Origin: Macrotrachela quadricornifera | Lineage: Eukaryota > Rotifera > Eurotatoria > Philodinida > Philodinidae | NCBI GenBank assembly: GCA_022393335.1 | Contig: JAJEKB010021497.1 | Location: 1 to 64,000, forward strand | DNA length: 64,000 nucleotides | Direction: 5' to 3' | Part shown: positions 12,001 through 24,009 of the stretch, piece by piece | How the letters are laid out: each line of letters opens with the position of its first letter | How positions within the stretch are numbered: the stretch's first letter is position 1 | Notes under the pieces: model-generated | Told to the model about the DNA's origin: nothing | Seen by the model: the letters and a program-made list of their open reading frames with translations, nothing else | Databases searched by the model: none | Translations under genes and position numbers: made by a program

Positions 12001-13479
12001 CAATAGATATTTACTCCATTATTATGTCAAGACGAATATCTCATGTATAGTTGCATGAATAATAACCAAACCTTTACTATATATACAACTAAAAGTACTC
12101 TGCATAATAAAATCAAAATTATCTTATTCAATGACTATACTGGCAACCACTGTCTATGACGTGGGGAGATATAGGAATGAATTATCAAGTAAAAAGGTTA
12201 ACGAAAGTAGGGCAAAATTTTTCATAGAAATATTTCACATAAAAAAATAAAGTATATGGTAGATTTTGGTATGCTGATTCTGAATATGATGCTTATTTTC
12301 TACCAAAAGCAATTTTTAATAACTAAAATCAGAAAATATGAACTCTTTTTATAGTATTTTATATCGAAATTCATTCTTTATTAAAATATCACTTTTTTTG
12401 CTAACAGTAAAAAAATCCATCGAATGATTTCGTAATCTTGTACCCTCACAACAGTTCCAATAAATCATTTGCAAGGTAAAATCATGTAAATCATTGTCCA
12501 TACTCATTAATATGAATTTCAATTTTTTTTTCTTTCAAACACAGAGTAAATTCATATGGGTTAAACTTTTTAGTGATATCAATAATTCTAATAATAAGAG
12601 AAGAAAATCATTCCTAGATCACTTTGTAAGTAACATCAGCATGCATTATATTTAAGATAGTTGTGTTAAATAATCTTTTAGTTGTAATAGTGATTCAAAA
12701 TTTTTTCTCATCATCATCACCAATGCCATCTTCGTCTTCAATCTGATACTTTTGTATTCAAGACTTATTATCGTAATCAAGTATGTACAAATTTTGGTGA
12801 CATCAAGCTTCCAAATTTCTGAACTTATACTTGAAGTATTAAAGAACTTTTCTCTTAACGATATCAAATAATTCAATAATTGCAGTTTTTTAGAAACAAA
12901 CAAACAGTTTTTCTCTTATATTTCTGGTATCCATTTATGCTAAACGTTCATTTTGAACAACTGATATACTACCTCGCTTAATAGTTAGTTTCAGCAATTG
13001 GATTTTGATTCTTGATATATCTCGTCACCTCCAATTCCATATATTGCAACAAAATCATTTTCATCATCATATAAAAGACGAATACTTGCTGAACACTATT
13101 TTCAAGTCGTTTTACTTGATTACTTTGCGAAACAACCCGCTTCCCATTGACTAGTTAATCCTATTTATGCAAACATATAATACAATGTTACCTTTTGCAT
13201 ATAAAATTGGCTTTTAATTTGCATAAATTATTACTCATTCAGTACAATTATTTCTAATTTTAATTATTCGACATTATACATGTTTATAAAGTTAGTTTTC
13301 GATACATTTTTATAAGGAAGATAAATATGTACACATTCAACCTTATGTAAAATCTAATACTGACAATGCATACATAGAGTATGAATAAAATAGTTCAAAT
13401 CTACTTTGCGGTTCTCCACAAAAGCAGTATCTTAATAATAAAACATAAACGTTCGTTATCGTTTCGCATCTATAGAATT
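12001..13479. other. Gene-free stretch with possible coding debris
   Basis: No intact gene is visible. A minus-strand open frame at 12652-12903 (83 codons) is leucine- and lysine-rich without a family motif. At about 13130-13025 on the minus strand, pieces in two frames read QVKRLENSVQQV and DDENDFVAIYGIGG, which looks like frameshifted coding sequence. I cannot join these into a gene or name them. Confidence 0.35.
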
Positions 13480-13843
13480 TAGAATAAAATGTTGCTCTGG
13501 CAGGCTAGTGTTATCACTATCCCGCACATTTTCATCATCGCAACAAGATTATGATCAGATTTGATCATTTACCTCTTGGTAAGTTGTAATAAGCAACTTT
13601 TTACTAAATCTGCGATGCACGACATCTGCTTGTCTTTATTCATGCCTTATTACTTGAAAAAAATAAGTGCTAAAATGTGTAAAGACAGTCTAGATGTCGC
13701 GCACTTTACATGCATTGAAGAAATTGCTTATTACAACTTTTTACCAAGAGGTAAATAATCTCATTTGATCAAATACATGTTGCGATGACGAAAACGTGCG
13801 GGCTGGTGGCAACACTAATCTGCCAGAGCAACATTTTTTATTA
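13480..13843. mobile_element. Foldback element, family 2, copy A
   Basis: This is a palindromic element of about 360 bp. The left arm begins AAAATGTTGCTCTGGCAGGC (from about 13486). The right arm ends with the complementary TGCCAGAGCAACATTTT (to about 13837). Further in, both arms carry a CGCAAC/GTTGCG block, then TTTACCTCTTGGTAA / TTACCAAGAGGTAAA and ATGCACGACATCT / AGATGTCGCGCA. Only about 40 bp at the centre are unpaired. The 65-codon open frame inside (13561-13758) is a by-product of the palindrome. No transposase is present. Relatives are copies B and C at 16.03-16.65 kb. Confidence 0.85.
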
Positions 13844-14183
13844 AACTAGAAAACAAAAATAGTATGTTCTGAGGTTTGTTTGTGACTTTCTATTGCTATT
13901 GAATATACAATATATGCTATAAGTTTCAACTACACAAAATAATAAAGGGAAATATTTTTATGTATCATAAGACAATCTCCCAAGAATAAAGTGAAACATT
14001 GAATTATAAAATTTTCATTATATCCTATTCAGAAACAGCATAGAAATCAACAAATAAGTGACTCTTTAAAATACATAAAAATCAAAGTTTATCTTGTGAA
14101 TGATGATATACATTGGAATAAGTTAGAATAATTATGGAACTACTTTAAAGATAGAAGAAAACTTTGAACAACTCGAAAGTACA
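13844..14183. repeat. Right flank of foldback copy A, duplicated after copy B
   Basis: The sequence starting AAAACAAAAATAGTAT directly after copy A recurs after copy B at about 16186. A further shared block, ATCAAAGTTTATC, lies at about 14082 and 16309. Spacing and order are kept, so the foldback copies lie in a larger diverged duplication and are not independent insertions. The 1.8-kb element that follows interrupts this unit. Confidence 0.6.
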
Positions 14184-15958
14184 GTTGCCCATGTCGCCAA
14201 AATCGACTAGGTTTTGATGATTAATCGCGATTTCAACAAAACTAACGGTTAATCGCGATTTTTATGTGAAAATTAATGATAGATCGCGATTTATCGCCGA
14301 TTTTTTGATATAAGCGATTAATCGCGTAAAATCATCTGTTTTGGTGATACTGTATAACAATCGCGAGAAATCGTGAGTTTTTCCGGTTTAAGAGGATAAC
14401 TGATTGAGAAGGACCAATTTTTAGGAAAAAACGCTTGGAAAATGATTAAAATAATTAGACGTATATTTTGAATTACGGAACTCAAATCGGAACAAAAATA
14501 TATTTAATTATTGGAATTTATAATATTTTTATAAATTTCGTTCTATATGGTGAAATGAAAACTACCAACCAAGTATCTAGTCACTTTTCAATTCAACAGA
14601 TACAGGAATGAACTCATTGACATTTTTATTATATACATTACAGTAGCAGTTTTGTTTTTACACATATGGTATCTATCATATATGATCAGTATTAATTTAA
14701 AGAAGTAACGCTCGTCTAGGGACTCGCTCAACTCTTTCTCGCAAAAATCGTGTTCTCCAATGCTACTAAGGTTTTTTTATACGATATTTTTAAACTAACA
14801 CCGGATTCGAATTCCTGGATCTCGATTACCTTTCTAACAACTCTTATAAAAAAGTTTCTTTGTAAAAAAAAATTATCCTTTGTGTAAAAATTTTAAAAAA
14901 ACTAACATCGGATTCGAGTTTCTTGACTTCAATTACTCTTTAGTAAAACTTTTTAAGAAGAAATCTTTTTTACTGGTTTCACTTTAGTTTTTGACCAATC
15001 GGTGAAGTGTGGACATACAAGCAAACAAACAATTTATACTTGGAAGATTCTTCTCCACAAGAAAGAGAATAAAATTGAAAACGAACTTATTAACCTCTTA
15101 TTATATATATTTAAATAAGTTTTATCTCCATTTAATATCTATTATATATGATGATTGTTAATTTGAAGAAAGAAGTCGAAAACGAACTCATTGACCTCTT
15201 ATTATATATGTTTATGTAAGTTTCACTTTTTATTTATAATAAATTATATGTGAGTTCATATAGCAAGTCTTGAACTACTTTATATATTTTCTAGTTCAAT
15301 TTTAGTTGTGAACAAGTATTTACAAGTTCAGGTAAAATAATACATAATCTTTTCTTCTTGTCTTAATAAATTAACTTTTTTTTAGACGCATCATGTCAAT
15401 TTTTTGTTAACATCACAATAATCAAGGTTAATATTTATTAACAATATGTTGTTATTATAGTAAACAAGTCATGTATGATATTATAATTTTAGTACCATTA
15501 TTTTGAACAAGATTATATAATGACATTCGTTCTTGAAGAAATTAGTTGAAATCCAATTCATGTTTTCATTTATAATTTATTTCTGTGAAAACAATTTATG
15601 CATTTTATCAATACAATGAAACTACTATATTGCTTACATTTGAACATTTTTTAATTTCTTTTGTTTTTATGAAATTATGCTTTATTGTATTGGATTTCTA
15701 TTGACTTCTATCATAAGTTGATTGAAATTAACTTAATTAAAAGTAAAGCTGATTAAAAAGCTCTGTGCAGATTTCTTTGTTAGTTTGAAAGTATTGCAAA
15801 GATGACAAAGAAAAAATCGCGATTTTTTTCAAATATCGGAGAAAAAAATCGGTAACAATCGTTTATTTAGGCGATTTATCGCGGTATAATCTCACGATTA
15901 ATCGGCCTAACATATCGTGATAAATCGTCGATTTTGAGCCGATTTTGGCGACATGGGT
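14184..15958. mobile_element. 1.8-kb element with CCCATGTCGCCAAAATCG inverted ends and ATCGCGAT subterminal repeats
   Basis: The left end reads CCCATGTCGCCAAAATCG and the right end is its exact reverse complement (CGATTTTGGCGACATGGG). Inside each end lies a cluster of short ATCGCGAT / TTTATCGC repeats (about 14220-14370 and 15810-15925), a layout typical of transposase-binding subterminal repeats. The interior has no coding frame. It contains two tandem duplications: a block with CGGATTCGA near 14800 and again near 14905, and a block with AAACGAACT near 15080 and again near 15180. The element interrupts the flank shared by foldback copies A and B. No clear target-site duplication could be fixed, so the superfamily is unknown (a hAT-like or another cut-and-paste element). 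Confidence 0.65.
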
Positions 15959-16027
15959 GCTTTGTTAATTATATGATATATATGAAAGAATATTTTATAT
16001 AGTGTAGATTTTTTTTTATATACTTTA

Positions 16028-16181
16028 TTAAAAAAATGTTGCTCTGGCAGGTTAGTGTTACCACCAACCCGCACAATTTCGTCATCGCAACATGTATTNN
16101 NNNNNNNNGAATACATGTTGCGATGACGAAAACGTGCGGGTTGGTGGTAACACTAGTCTGCCAGAGCAACATTTTTTTTAA
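16028..16181. mobile_element. Foldback element, family 2, copy B (centre is an assembly gap)
   Basis: The left arm reads AAATGTTGCTCTGGCAGG and on to CGCAACATGTATT. The right arm mirrors it, from AATACATGTTGCG to TGCCAGAGCAACATTT. The arms meet at ten N. Compared with copy A, the inner part (TTTACCTCT onward) is missing, so the true element is probably longer than shown. The left flank (TATTTTATATAGT) resembles the left flank of copy C. Confidence 0.8.
16099..16108. other. Assembly gap (10 N)
   Basis: Ten N lie exactly at the symmetry centre of foldback copy B. The length 10 is probably a placeholder. Hairpin-forming DNA is a known cause of such gaps. Confidence 0.95.
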
Positions 16182-16440
16182 AGCTTAAAACAAAAATAGT
16201 ATATATTCTGTAACTGTTTTATAACATTCTGCCCTTGTTTTCATATAACATTGATAAGGAGTAGCAAAGAAAACGAAGAATAGCTCTTTTTTTAAATGAA
16301 TAAGATTCAAAGTTTATCGTGCTAAAAATGATACACTAGAATAAATACTAACACCCTGGAAAAGCTAAAGGTATTTGCAGTGACATACGTTTCGTTCATT
16401 ATATGGCACATGTGAATGACTATTTTATATAGTTGATTGA

Positions 16441-16652
16441 AAAAATGTTGCTCTGGCAAGTTAGTGTTACCATCAACCCGCATATTTTCGTCATCGCAAC
16501 ATGTATTTGATCAACCTTGATCATTTACCTCTGTGTAAAAAGTTGTAATAAACAATTTTTTCAATGGATCTCTGGTGCACAACATTTCGTCTGTCTATAT
16601 TCATTCCTTCTTGATCGGAAAAAATATGCAGCAGTATGTATAAAAGGCTGTA
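16441..16652. mobile_element. Foldback element, family 2, copy C (right arm lost)
   Basis: It starts AAAAATGTTGCTCTGGCAAG and follows copy A through CGTCATCGCAACATG, GATCATTTACCTCT and the central region, up to about the equivalent of AAAGACAGTCTAG in copy A. The complementary right arm (GCCAGAGCAACATTT) is not found downstream, so the copy is truncated. Confidence 0.75.
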
Positions 16653-19600
16653 GCTGATTGTTTTTAACAATTTTTTATTTATTGCATCATTTTGTATAAT
16701 TAGCATTTTAAAATATAGAACTATTTGAAATATTTTCATTGGTATCAAATAGAGTTTATAGGTATTGCAGAAAAGGTTTGCACCATTGAAATGATTTAAA
16801 TATTCGATTTGTTCTTAACAAAAATTTTTTAATATAGCTACTATATGTTATTAATAGCTAATTGTTCAATAATAACTTCTCTCGGATTAGACTTCTTCAT
16901 AAAACTAGCTATTTAGAATGTAACGGTACTTAAACAATCCTATAGCGTCGTAAACTGATTTAGAAGCTATTTGAAAGCTAATTAGACAGATATTTAATAA
17001 CTTAAATAGCTCTCTCTAGTATGATAACATTTTGTTTATCGATTTTCTTCAATTTATAAGCTATATAACCATGACAACATTGATAGCATATTATATATAT
17101 TAAGAGACTTTAATAGTTATTCAAAGAAAATACTATTGATGCATATCACACTTTTCCATTCTTGGCTCAAAAACATACTAACGTAACAAATAAGTAATTA
17201 AACTTAACCCAATTAACTATGAATATTCTTTAAATAGTGATTCAAATTATAAACAGCTTGGTATCAGACTATTTTTAGACATTTACACATATTTTTCACA
17301 ATGACTCAATTAGAATAATTAAATGCCGACTTTTTTATACAATAGCTTTGTGTATCTGTAAAATTGTAGTGAAAATCTTTGAATGCTGTTTAAGATTACT
17401 GGCTGTTTATCGAGGTATCCAATATTTTGCATGCCTTGCTCGAAATAACTCACAAGGAAATCTTCTCAGGTCCCAGAGCACTTTTGACTTCGGGTTTAGT
17501 GCATCTTATTAATTGGGAAAAATTACGAGATAGTCACGCGTAACTGTGATTTTGTAGAACTCACATATGAAAAAATGTGAGTGTAAGTTTTAAGTTGAAG
17601 TTTTGCGGCTTTCACCTCCTTACACACATTTCCATTACAAATAGTCCCCATTACAGACATTAGCAATTTAATAAAAGAAAATAATATAATGTCCATGTTC
17701 ATACAAAAGTTCAGAATATTTCAAAGTGTTTGTCGAAATTTGAATAGTTTGAAGTCGTTTTTGAACGTTCAAAATAATTTGATTGATGATTCTGATACGA
17801 ATAAAAATTTACGTTTAATATGTTAACGATGATGGGCAATGATGCATGGATTTGCAATAATTAACATATAGTCTGTATAAAAATTCGTAATTCCATCAGA
17901 TTATAACTTTGAAAAATAAATAGTATAGGTGTTTATGAATTATTGGAGATATATAAGAGGCCGTTTACATATGTTATAGATACAATGATCATTTAAAACA
18001 GTGTTATATTTAAGTTAAACCAATGACTAAAAGAATAATAATGTTAGAATAAAAAAATGATTAGAAATGTGAAACATGATGAAACTTGTTATATTGTGAA
18101 TAAATGGAATCAGTAGCACACATCGTTTTTTTGGAAGTATGATATACTTCTATAGTCAGTATGAATTGCAAATAAAGAATAGTATAAACCGCTGCCAGTC
18201 ATGATCTATGATTCTCTAAAAAAAGTACTGTCGGTCACGGTCTGTGGGAGAAGGAGGCGGGGAAGTGCGTCCAAATTGCCACCCTTAAACACTTCAACAC
18301 TTTTTCAGGTCGTGTTTTACAAAATAGGGCGCTCGCATAAAAAAAAATTAAAAATTCTGTTTCAAATTCAGAGAAAAAGAGATTTTCGTTCTGACCATCG
18401 ATCATATTGGAAAACAGCGATACTCTACAAAAACTAAAGAAAAAAAAACTACTTTTTTTTATAAACAGAATGAAAGTTTTTACTTGAAGCATCTTTTCGG
18501 AGATTATTTTGAACTGTTCCTCTAACAATGGCATTTCACCCGTAGAAGATTCATGTTGTTCAATTTTACGTTGACATAAATAGATGACTCTTGTTTTACA
18601 GCCATTTTTGATCTGATATGTGAACAAATGATATAGATACTGATATTTTCAATAAAGCATAAGTATAGCATATCAAGTACTACATATAGAAAAACGATCT
18701 TGTTCGTATATATGCATATACTTCGTGTTTTTATAGTCGTATAAAACGACTACATTTGCGATCGAACTATATAAACATAAGCAAACAAAAAGGAAAAACA
18801 CATATGGTGCCTGACGGACGAGCCTATATTAACTGTTCTAACTTTTGTTATTAGATAAATGACTAATTGATATTTTACAACAAATTGTATCTAAATCATC
18901 TTAAACTATATGCAGTTTAACGTACATATTGTAGAACATTGCATCCTAGGATATGGCGAAGAAAAAATTGAAGGAGTAAGAAAAACTTTCTAAAAGTTCT
19001 GACTACATATGCTTTCTCTTTCTCTCCCTTGTCATCACATTTATGCTCGAATTTTATTGTGTTTACATGAGAAATAGATAAGAAATGAGTGTTCCACACT
19101 AGTATCCTGCATGTATCTCTCTCTCTATATATATATCTATATCTTTTTAAAATAAAAGCTATATGTAAAATATCCTATAATTTTAGTTCAATGTAATATT
19201 AATCAATTGACGCTAATAATTCATAGTACATGAAAAAAAAACATAAGATATACTATTTTTATAAGTAAAATTTCCTAACTTGGTATGTTACAGTTGAAAT
19301 TCGCGTATAATAATTATATGAAGGGATATTTTTAAAAAAAGTTACATCGGAAATTGTCATCTATCTTCGTTTTAACCAATTTTGATTAATTGGCAAGTTA
19401 TTTTTCTATATTAAAAAACTGCTTGAATGAAATTATTTTAATAACAAAAATTTTTGTTAAAGTAATATTAAATTACGTTTATTTCATTAATCGATTACAA
19501 AATGATGTGTTATACATAACACACTAAAATAAAATGCGTCGATATGTCGTAACAAGCAGTTCGTCTCACACTTTTTATGACATACTTCTTGTGGTCTCTG

Positions 19601-20183
19601 CTGGTTACATATAAACCAGAGGAATACGCAAGAGATATGACACAAACGGTGCAACATGAGCTGCTCATCACGATAGAATCAAGAAACCCTAGCACTCTTG
19701 GCGATTCGAATATCTTGAGAAGAGAGCATTCTCTTTAGCTGAAACTTTCAGAATATCCTAAGAACTCTTAGATCTAATTATAGGCAAAATTTCAGGTCAA
19801 AATTCCATAGTTTAGCTTTATTGATGAATACATTAAGATAACTTGAAAATTCAGTTAAACAACTATAACTTTGGAAGAAAGTATGAGTTATACCTAAATA
19901 AATTTTATTTTTTCGCAGTAAATATCGGTGCTGACGGATGGAATTTTGAAAGCTGTATTTATTTTTGAAGACGAAAGAGACATCTACGTATTGTAAGTAA
20001 TAATATCCGATAGGTTTCTTTCGTTTTATTTGTCAAGTAACGAATAAAAATAATAAAACACTTTTACCTTCTTATTTCAATATTAGTTTATCATAATTAT
20101 TTTCTCTGACTCATTTCACTTTTATGTCAATGTAACACATTTAATATCAAAAAGACAGAAAAACTCTTCCAACATTCTTAAAG
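16653..20183. other. 3.5-kb gene-poor stretch
   Basis: No intact gene is visible. A minus-strand open frame at 18235-18627 starts with a coding-like part (RVIYLCQRKIEQHESSTGEM, up to EKMLQ) followed at 18482 by a GTAAAAAC donor-like site. It may be one exon of a lost or unrecognised gene. Near 17560-17590 a small hairpin (CTCACAT / ATGTGAG) is present, and near 19110-19140 a CT/TA simple repeat. The last 200 bp should hold the promoter of the F-box gene at 20184, with no element I can name. Confidence 0.4.
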
Positions 20184-21932
20184 ATGTCTGCGAAGAATTC
20201 GTTGAGTTCATTTGATCAATTAGCTACAGAAATTTTCTTCGAAATCTTCGATTATTTATCATGTAATGATATTATTTACACATTTTTTTATTTGAATCGA
20301 CGATTCAATTCTATTTTATTACAACATTCTCGATTGCTGAATACTTTTATAACCCCTATAAATAATTTCAATTTCTGGCAAAGCGTTTTACCGATTATTG
20401 GTTCACATATTGAATGTTTAGTTATTACTACAACTGATTATTGTTTTTCATTCGATTTATTTTCCAATCTCAAATCTTTGATTATTTCTTCTTCATTACC
20501 CATTTTTCATGATGAGTTAACTTTAATTTTGAAATGTAAACAATTTAAAAAATTAAATACATTTAAAATTAAAAGTGAAATTGTCAACAGAGGTGATAGT
20601 CATGAAATATTTCTTCTTCTCCACAAGATATTACATGATGATAATTCCTTACACACATTTGAATCTTTACAAGAGAAATATGTACCTTATTTTGAAAATA
20701 TAAACAAACCATACATTACCACGAATCTTCAATCATTATCATTAAAAATACCAGATTTCGACTATCTATTTTCTTTATTTTCCTTTACTCCCAATTTAAA
20801 ATATTTAAATATTTGTTTAACTATTCTTCTCATAACTAATCAATCAAATCCAAATATAGATTTATCTAAAATTAAATTGAAAAAATTTTCCATTGCCTTA
20901 CAATATGGTATCCATCAAAGAAGTTTTCTTTTTTTAGCATGGTTTATCAATCAATTTTCCTCTTCATTAAATTAGTTATCATTAAATTTATCTCCAGTCA
21001 TTATCAACAGGTATCATTTCGATGGTTTTACACTTCAGAAACAATTTCTAGAATCAATGATACAATTGAAATCATTTCATCTTTATACGCAATTAAATAC
21101 AGAATTAATAAATGTTGAAGATTTCTTATCAACATTTCAAACTCAATTTTGGTTTGATCATCATTGGACATTTGGAATATATGAAAACTATTTATATACA
21201 CTACCATTTCATTTTGATGAACTGAAAAGTTTTATTGATTTCAATCAAATGAAATCAAGTAATTCCATGATTTTAAATTCTCCTAAGACATGGTCCTATG
21301 TGAAATCGATTGATGCTTCTACATCTTCTACATTCAGTTTAAATCTAATAAAACAACTGAAATTAAATATACCAAATCTAACATCAATCGCCTTGAGTTT
21401 TCGATCCATACAAAATTCATTTACAAGTGTTGATGATACAAATCAAATTGACATAACATTAGATAGTGTCACCACCGTTCGCTGTGAAAGTGCAGATCTT
21501 CAATTTATCAAACAATGTTTAAAAAATATCTTTCCAAATACCAGAAAACTAATATTATCTTATGGTCCTTATTGGATTACATCTTCATTAAACAGAACGG
21601 AATTTTTACAAAAACTCGATGAATATTTTAATGAAACAGATTATATTTATTTATCAAAAATCGAATATGCTAAAATAAAGCTTCAATTTGATCAATTAGA
21701 TCATATGTATGAACATGTAATACGTTTTATAAAAGAATTACTGGCAATGTTTAGAAATCTTCAATGTTTTATACTTCATTTTTATCAGAATGGTGAATTT
21801 CCTCGTTGTCCTCCAATTACTGATCTAAGCACAATGATTGATTTGTTAAGTATGGAGAAAATTTTAGAAAAATATCAAATGAAACAGATTTATAACCATT
21901 TGGAATTCGATAAAAACAAGAAAAAAACTTAA
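20184..21932 (+). pseudogene. F-box/LRR-like gene interrupted by one in-frame TAG
   Basis: A single intronless frame of 583 codons runs from 20184 to the TAA at 21930-21932, with one TAG at 20973-20975 (codon 264). Residues 10-50 form an F-box (FDQLATEIFFEIFDYLSCND, then LNRRFNSIL). The remainder is an LRR-like solenoid (LKSLIISSSLP, LKYLNICLTILL, LKSFHLYTQLN). The frame continues past the TAG with clear family character (LSLNLSPVI, then FDGFTLQKQFLESM), so exactly one codon is wrong. CAG (Gln) fits the place. Splicing the TAG out with the GTATCC at 20909 would break the downstream frame. The product is either a 263-residue truncated protein or nothing useful, unless there is readthrough. The role would be an SCF substrate receptor. 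Compared with the intact copy at 4.6-6.5 kb, this one is intronless and diverged. Confidence 0.8.
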
Positions 21933-24009
21933 TATTTTTGTTATTATATGATTATATATACATAAAGGGCTGGACCACACACCCCTCTCAAAGGGAAATT
22001 GTTCTACTTTCAACAGAAATGCTTTAACTTCATAAAGTCAGGCAGAAATCCTTTTTCAGCATCAAATTTCCCTTACTGTCAATCGAACAGCACGTCCCAA
22101 TACTCTCGAAAGATATATAAAACAATGAGAGTTCCATTTATTATAGATGATCGGTTATATCACGCATAGTTGATGAATAGGATCGATCGTTATATGATGA
22201 TGGTGGTAATCGAGTTCCACGTCTATAATTTGCTTACCAGATGCTGTATCTTCATTTGACAGAGCATTTCCATCACATCCGCTAAGTCTTTGAGCTTTTC
22301 TTTTTTATTCTAAACTAAATTTTGAAAAAAACCAATTCTTTCCTTATGAAAATGGTAGAGGCTTAGGAAATTTTGCAACAGAAATATACTTCTGAATATG
22401 CGAGAGGTCTCAACGATATTACCAAACATATCAAACTATCACTGGTAGTAGGAATGAAAATGATTCTACAAGGTCTACAATTATAGAAAATCTCGCAGTT
22501 CTTGTGGCTCTAGAGGATCTATAGATCTTGGTGGAAAGACTAAAGAGATTCGTGTAATCAGCGGGATCTTTATGTGTATGTATCAATAAATAAGTCTAAA
22601 GAACTTCAAAGAAATCGAATATTTTGTTTATTTTAAAATTCGGACTGAAATCAAATAATCGTTACTCATCAGGTGATTGGAAATACACGAAGGAACAAAA
22701 TTTCAATTAACATCAAATTTTTCCGACAATTGTACACAACAAACAGTAAAATTTTTGACTTCATCGACGTTTTCCTTGCTTGACCTAGTGAAAACTAGAA
22801 AGTCGAAGAAAATGCAAACCGATTTCTGTCCTAAACTAGACTCTTGAAAAAGTTATATTGTTACTCAATTTTAATAGTCAGAGAAAATGTGTTAGATTCT
22901 CATGCGTTCTATGAGAAAGTTTCAGCATCCCTAATCGTAATCCTGGCAGTTTTTGTTTGCATCCTGATCGTAAGTGAAAGAACTCACAAAAATGATCATA
23001 CATGCTAACAGGTACGTCGATATGCATATTCAAGATGATCTATTGCTAGAAGAACCTATAAATACTACAACGAATGCACATAACTACAAAAACATAATTG
23101 AAAAAGACGAAAATAATAATATCAATATAGATGTCGACGATAAGATTGAATAGAATGTTACTAAACATCGTATTTTTCTTCGCAAGTAAATAATCTTTAA
23201 AAAAACGAATAAAACATACATCGCATTTTTTTTTCTACATGTCTTTTGCTTTATATCTCCAATAAAGTCAGTTCGATGCTCTTCTAATATTATCATACCA
23301 TTAAATAGTCTATATTCTTCACTAGGAAATACTCCAATATAAGCGTAATATAACGAAAAATGATTGTACCAACAACTTCTTATCTTCAATATCATTTCAA
23401 AGTATTCTATAAAAACTAACTATAAGATAATAAAATAAAATTTTAATTTTCTTTACCAATAGATATTGTTTTGTTTATCTATTTAAATATATGCGATAAT
23501 TTGTGTTTATCTCTTTTGGAGTCAATCGAGACACATACACACATGTACGAAAAACAAAACAAGAATAAAGAAACTCACAAAAGATATGCAAATGAAACAA
23601 AAAATGATGACAATCAAGCAAAAGAAAATATATAGATAGATATATATATATTTATTCTTTCATGTATTCAAATATAAGCTTGGCTTCTTAGTTTTATTGT
23701 CATATGAATATAATTCTCATGTATGTTAAAGATATCATTCTGATTCTTTTTTTTTTCTCCTTACTACAATGAATAAATTATCAAATATAAATAATTTGTA
23801 TGAATGTATATATGTATATATGATAAACAACAACGAATGATAGAGAAAACAAACAAGCAAAAAAAATCATTATCATGGGCATAGAAGGAGTATAAGAGAA
23901 GAAAAACCGAACGAACAGGCCATCTGTCGGGTACGGAGTGTATAGATAGAAAAAAAATAAGACTTCTTTTATTTTATTTTGTTTATATGCATGTGATTAA
24001 CTATTTAGT
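21933..24009. other. Gene-free stretch downstream of the F-box gene and CNOT4
   Basis: This stretch lies between the 3' ends of the F-box gene (plus) and CNOT4 (minus). Near 21965-22110 the base composition is less AT-rich (GGGCTGGACCACACACCCC), which may mark an inserted element, but no inverted ends are visible. A minus-strand open frame at 23084-23395 has no recognisable motif. (TA)n and similar simple repeats occur near 23630-23655. The CNOT4 3' UTR should occupy its right end. Confidence 0.4.
23968..23973 (-). terminator. Possible CNOT4 polyadenylation signal
   Basis: AATAAA on the minus strand, about 37 bp past the CNOT4 stop codon. It matches the canonical hexamer and the position is reasonable for a compact genome. 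Confidence 0.4.

Noticed and set aside
13561..13758. 65-codon open frame inside foldback copy A
   Set aside because: It is created by the palindrome; the mirror strand gives a near-equal frame and no domain is recognisable.
14805..14920. GGATTCGAATTCC-like strings as tRNA B boxes
   Set aside because: No matching A box or cloverleaf stems lie at the right distance; the strings belong to a tandem duplication inside the 1.8-kb element.
16099..16108. The 10 N read as true missing bases of known length
   Set aside because: Round-number N runs are usually placeholders, and copy A shows that the inner arms are missing here.
20909..20975. A possible intron that would remove the TAG from the F-box gene
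   Set aside because: GTATCC to TTAG would give a 67-bp intron, but the joined frame loses the F-box family continuation that is clear in the unspliced frame.
2445..21932. Reassigned stop codons (TAA/TAG as Gln) as an alternative genetic code
   Set aside because: CNOT4, kinesin, tubulin, receptor, STIM and both orphans end at TAA or TGA at the expected family lengths, so the standard code applies.
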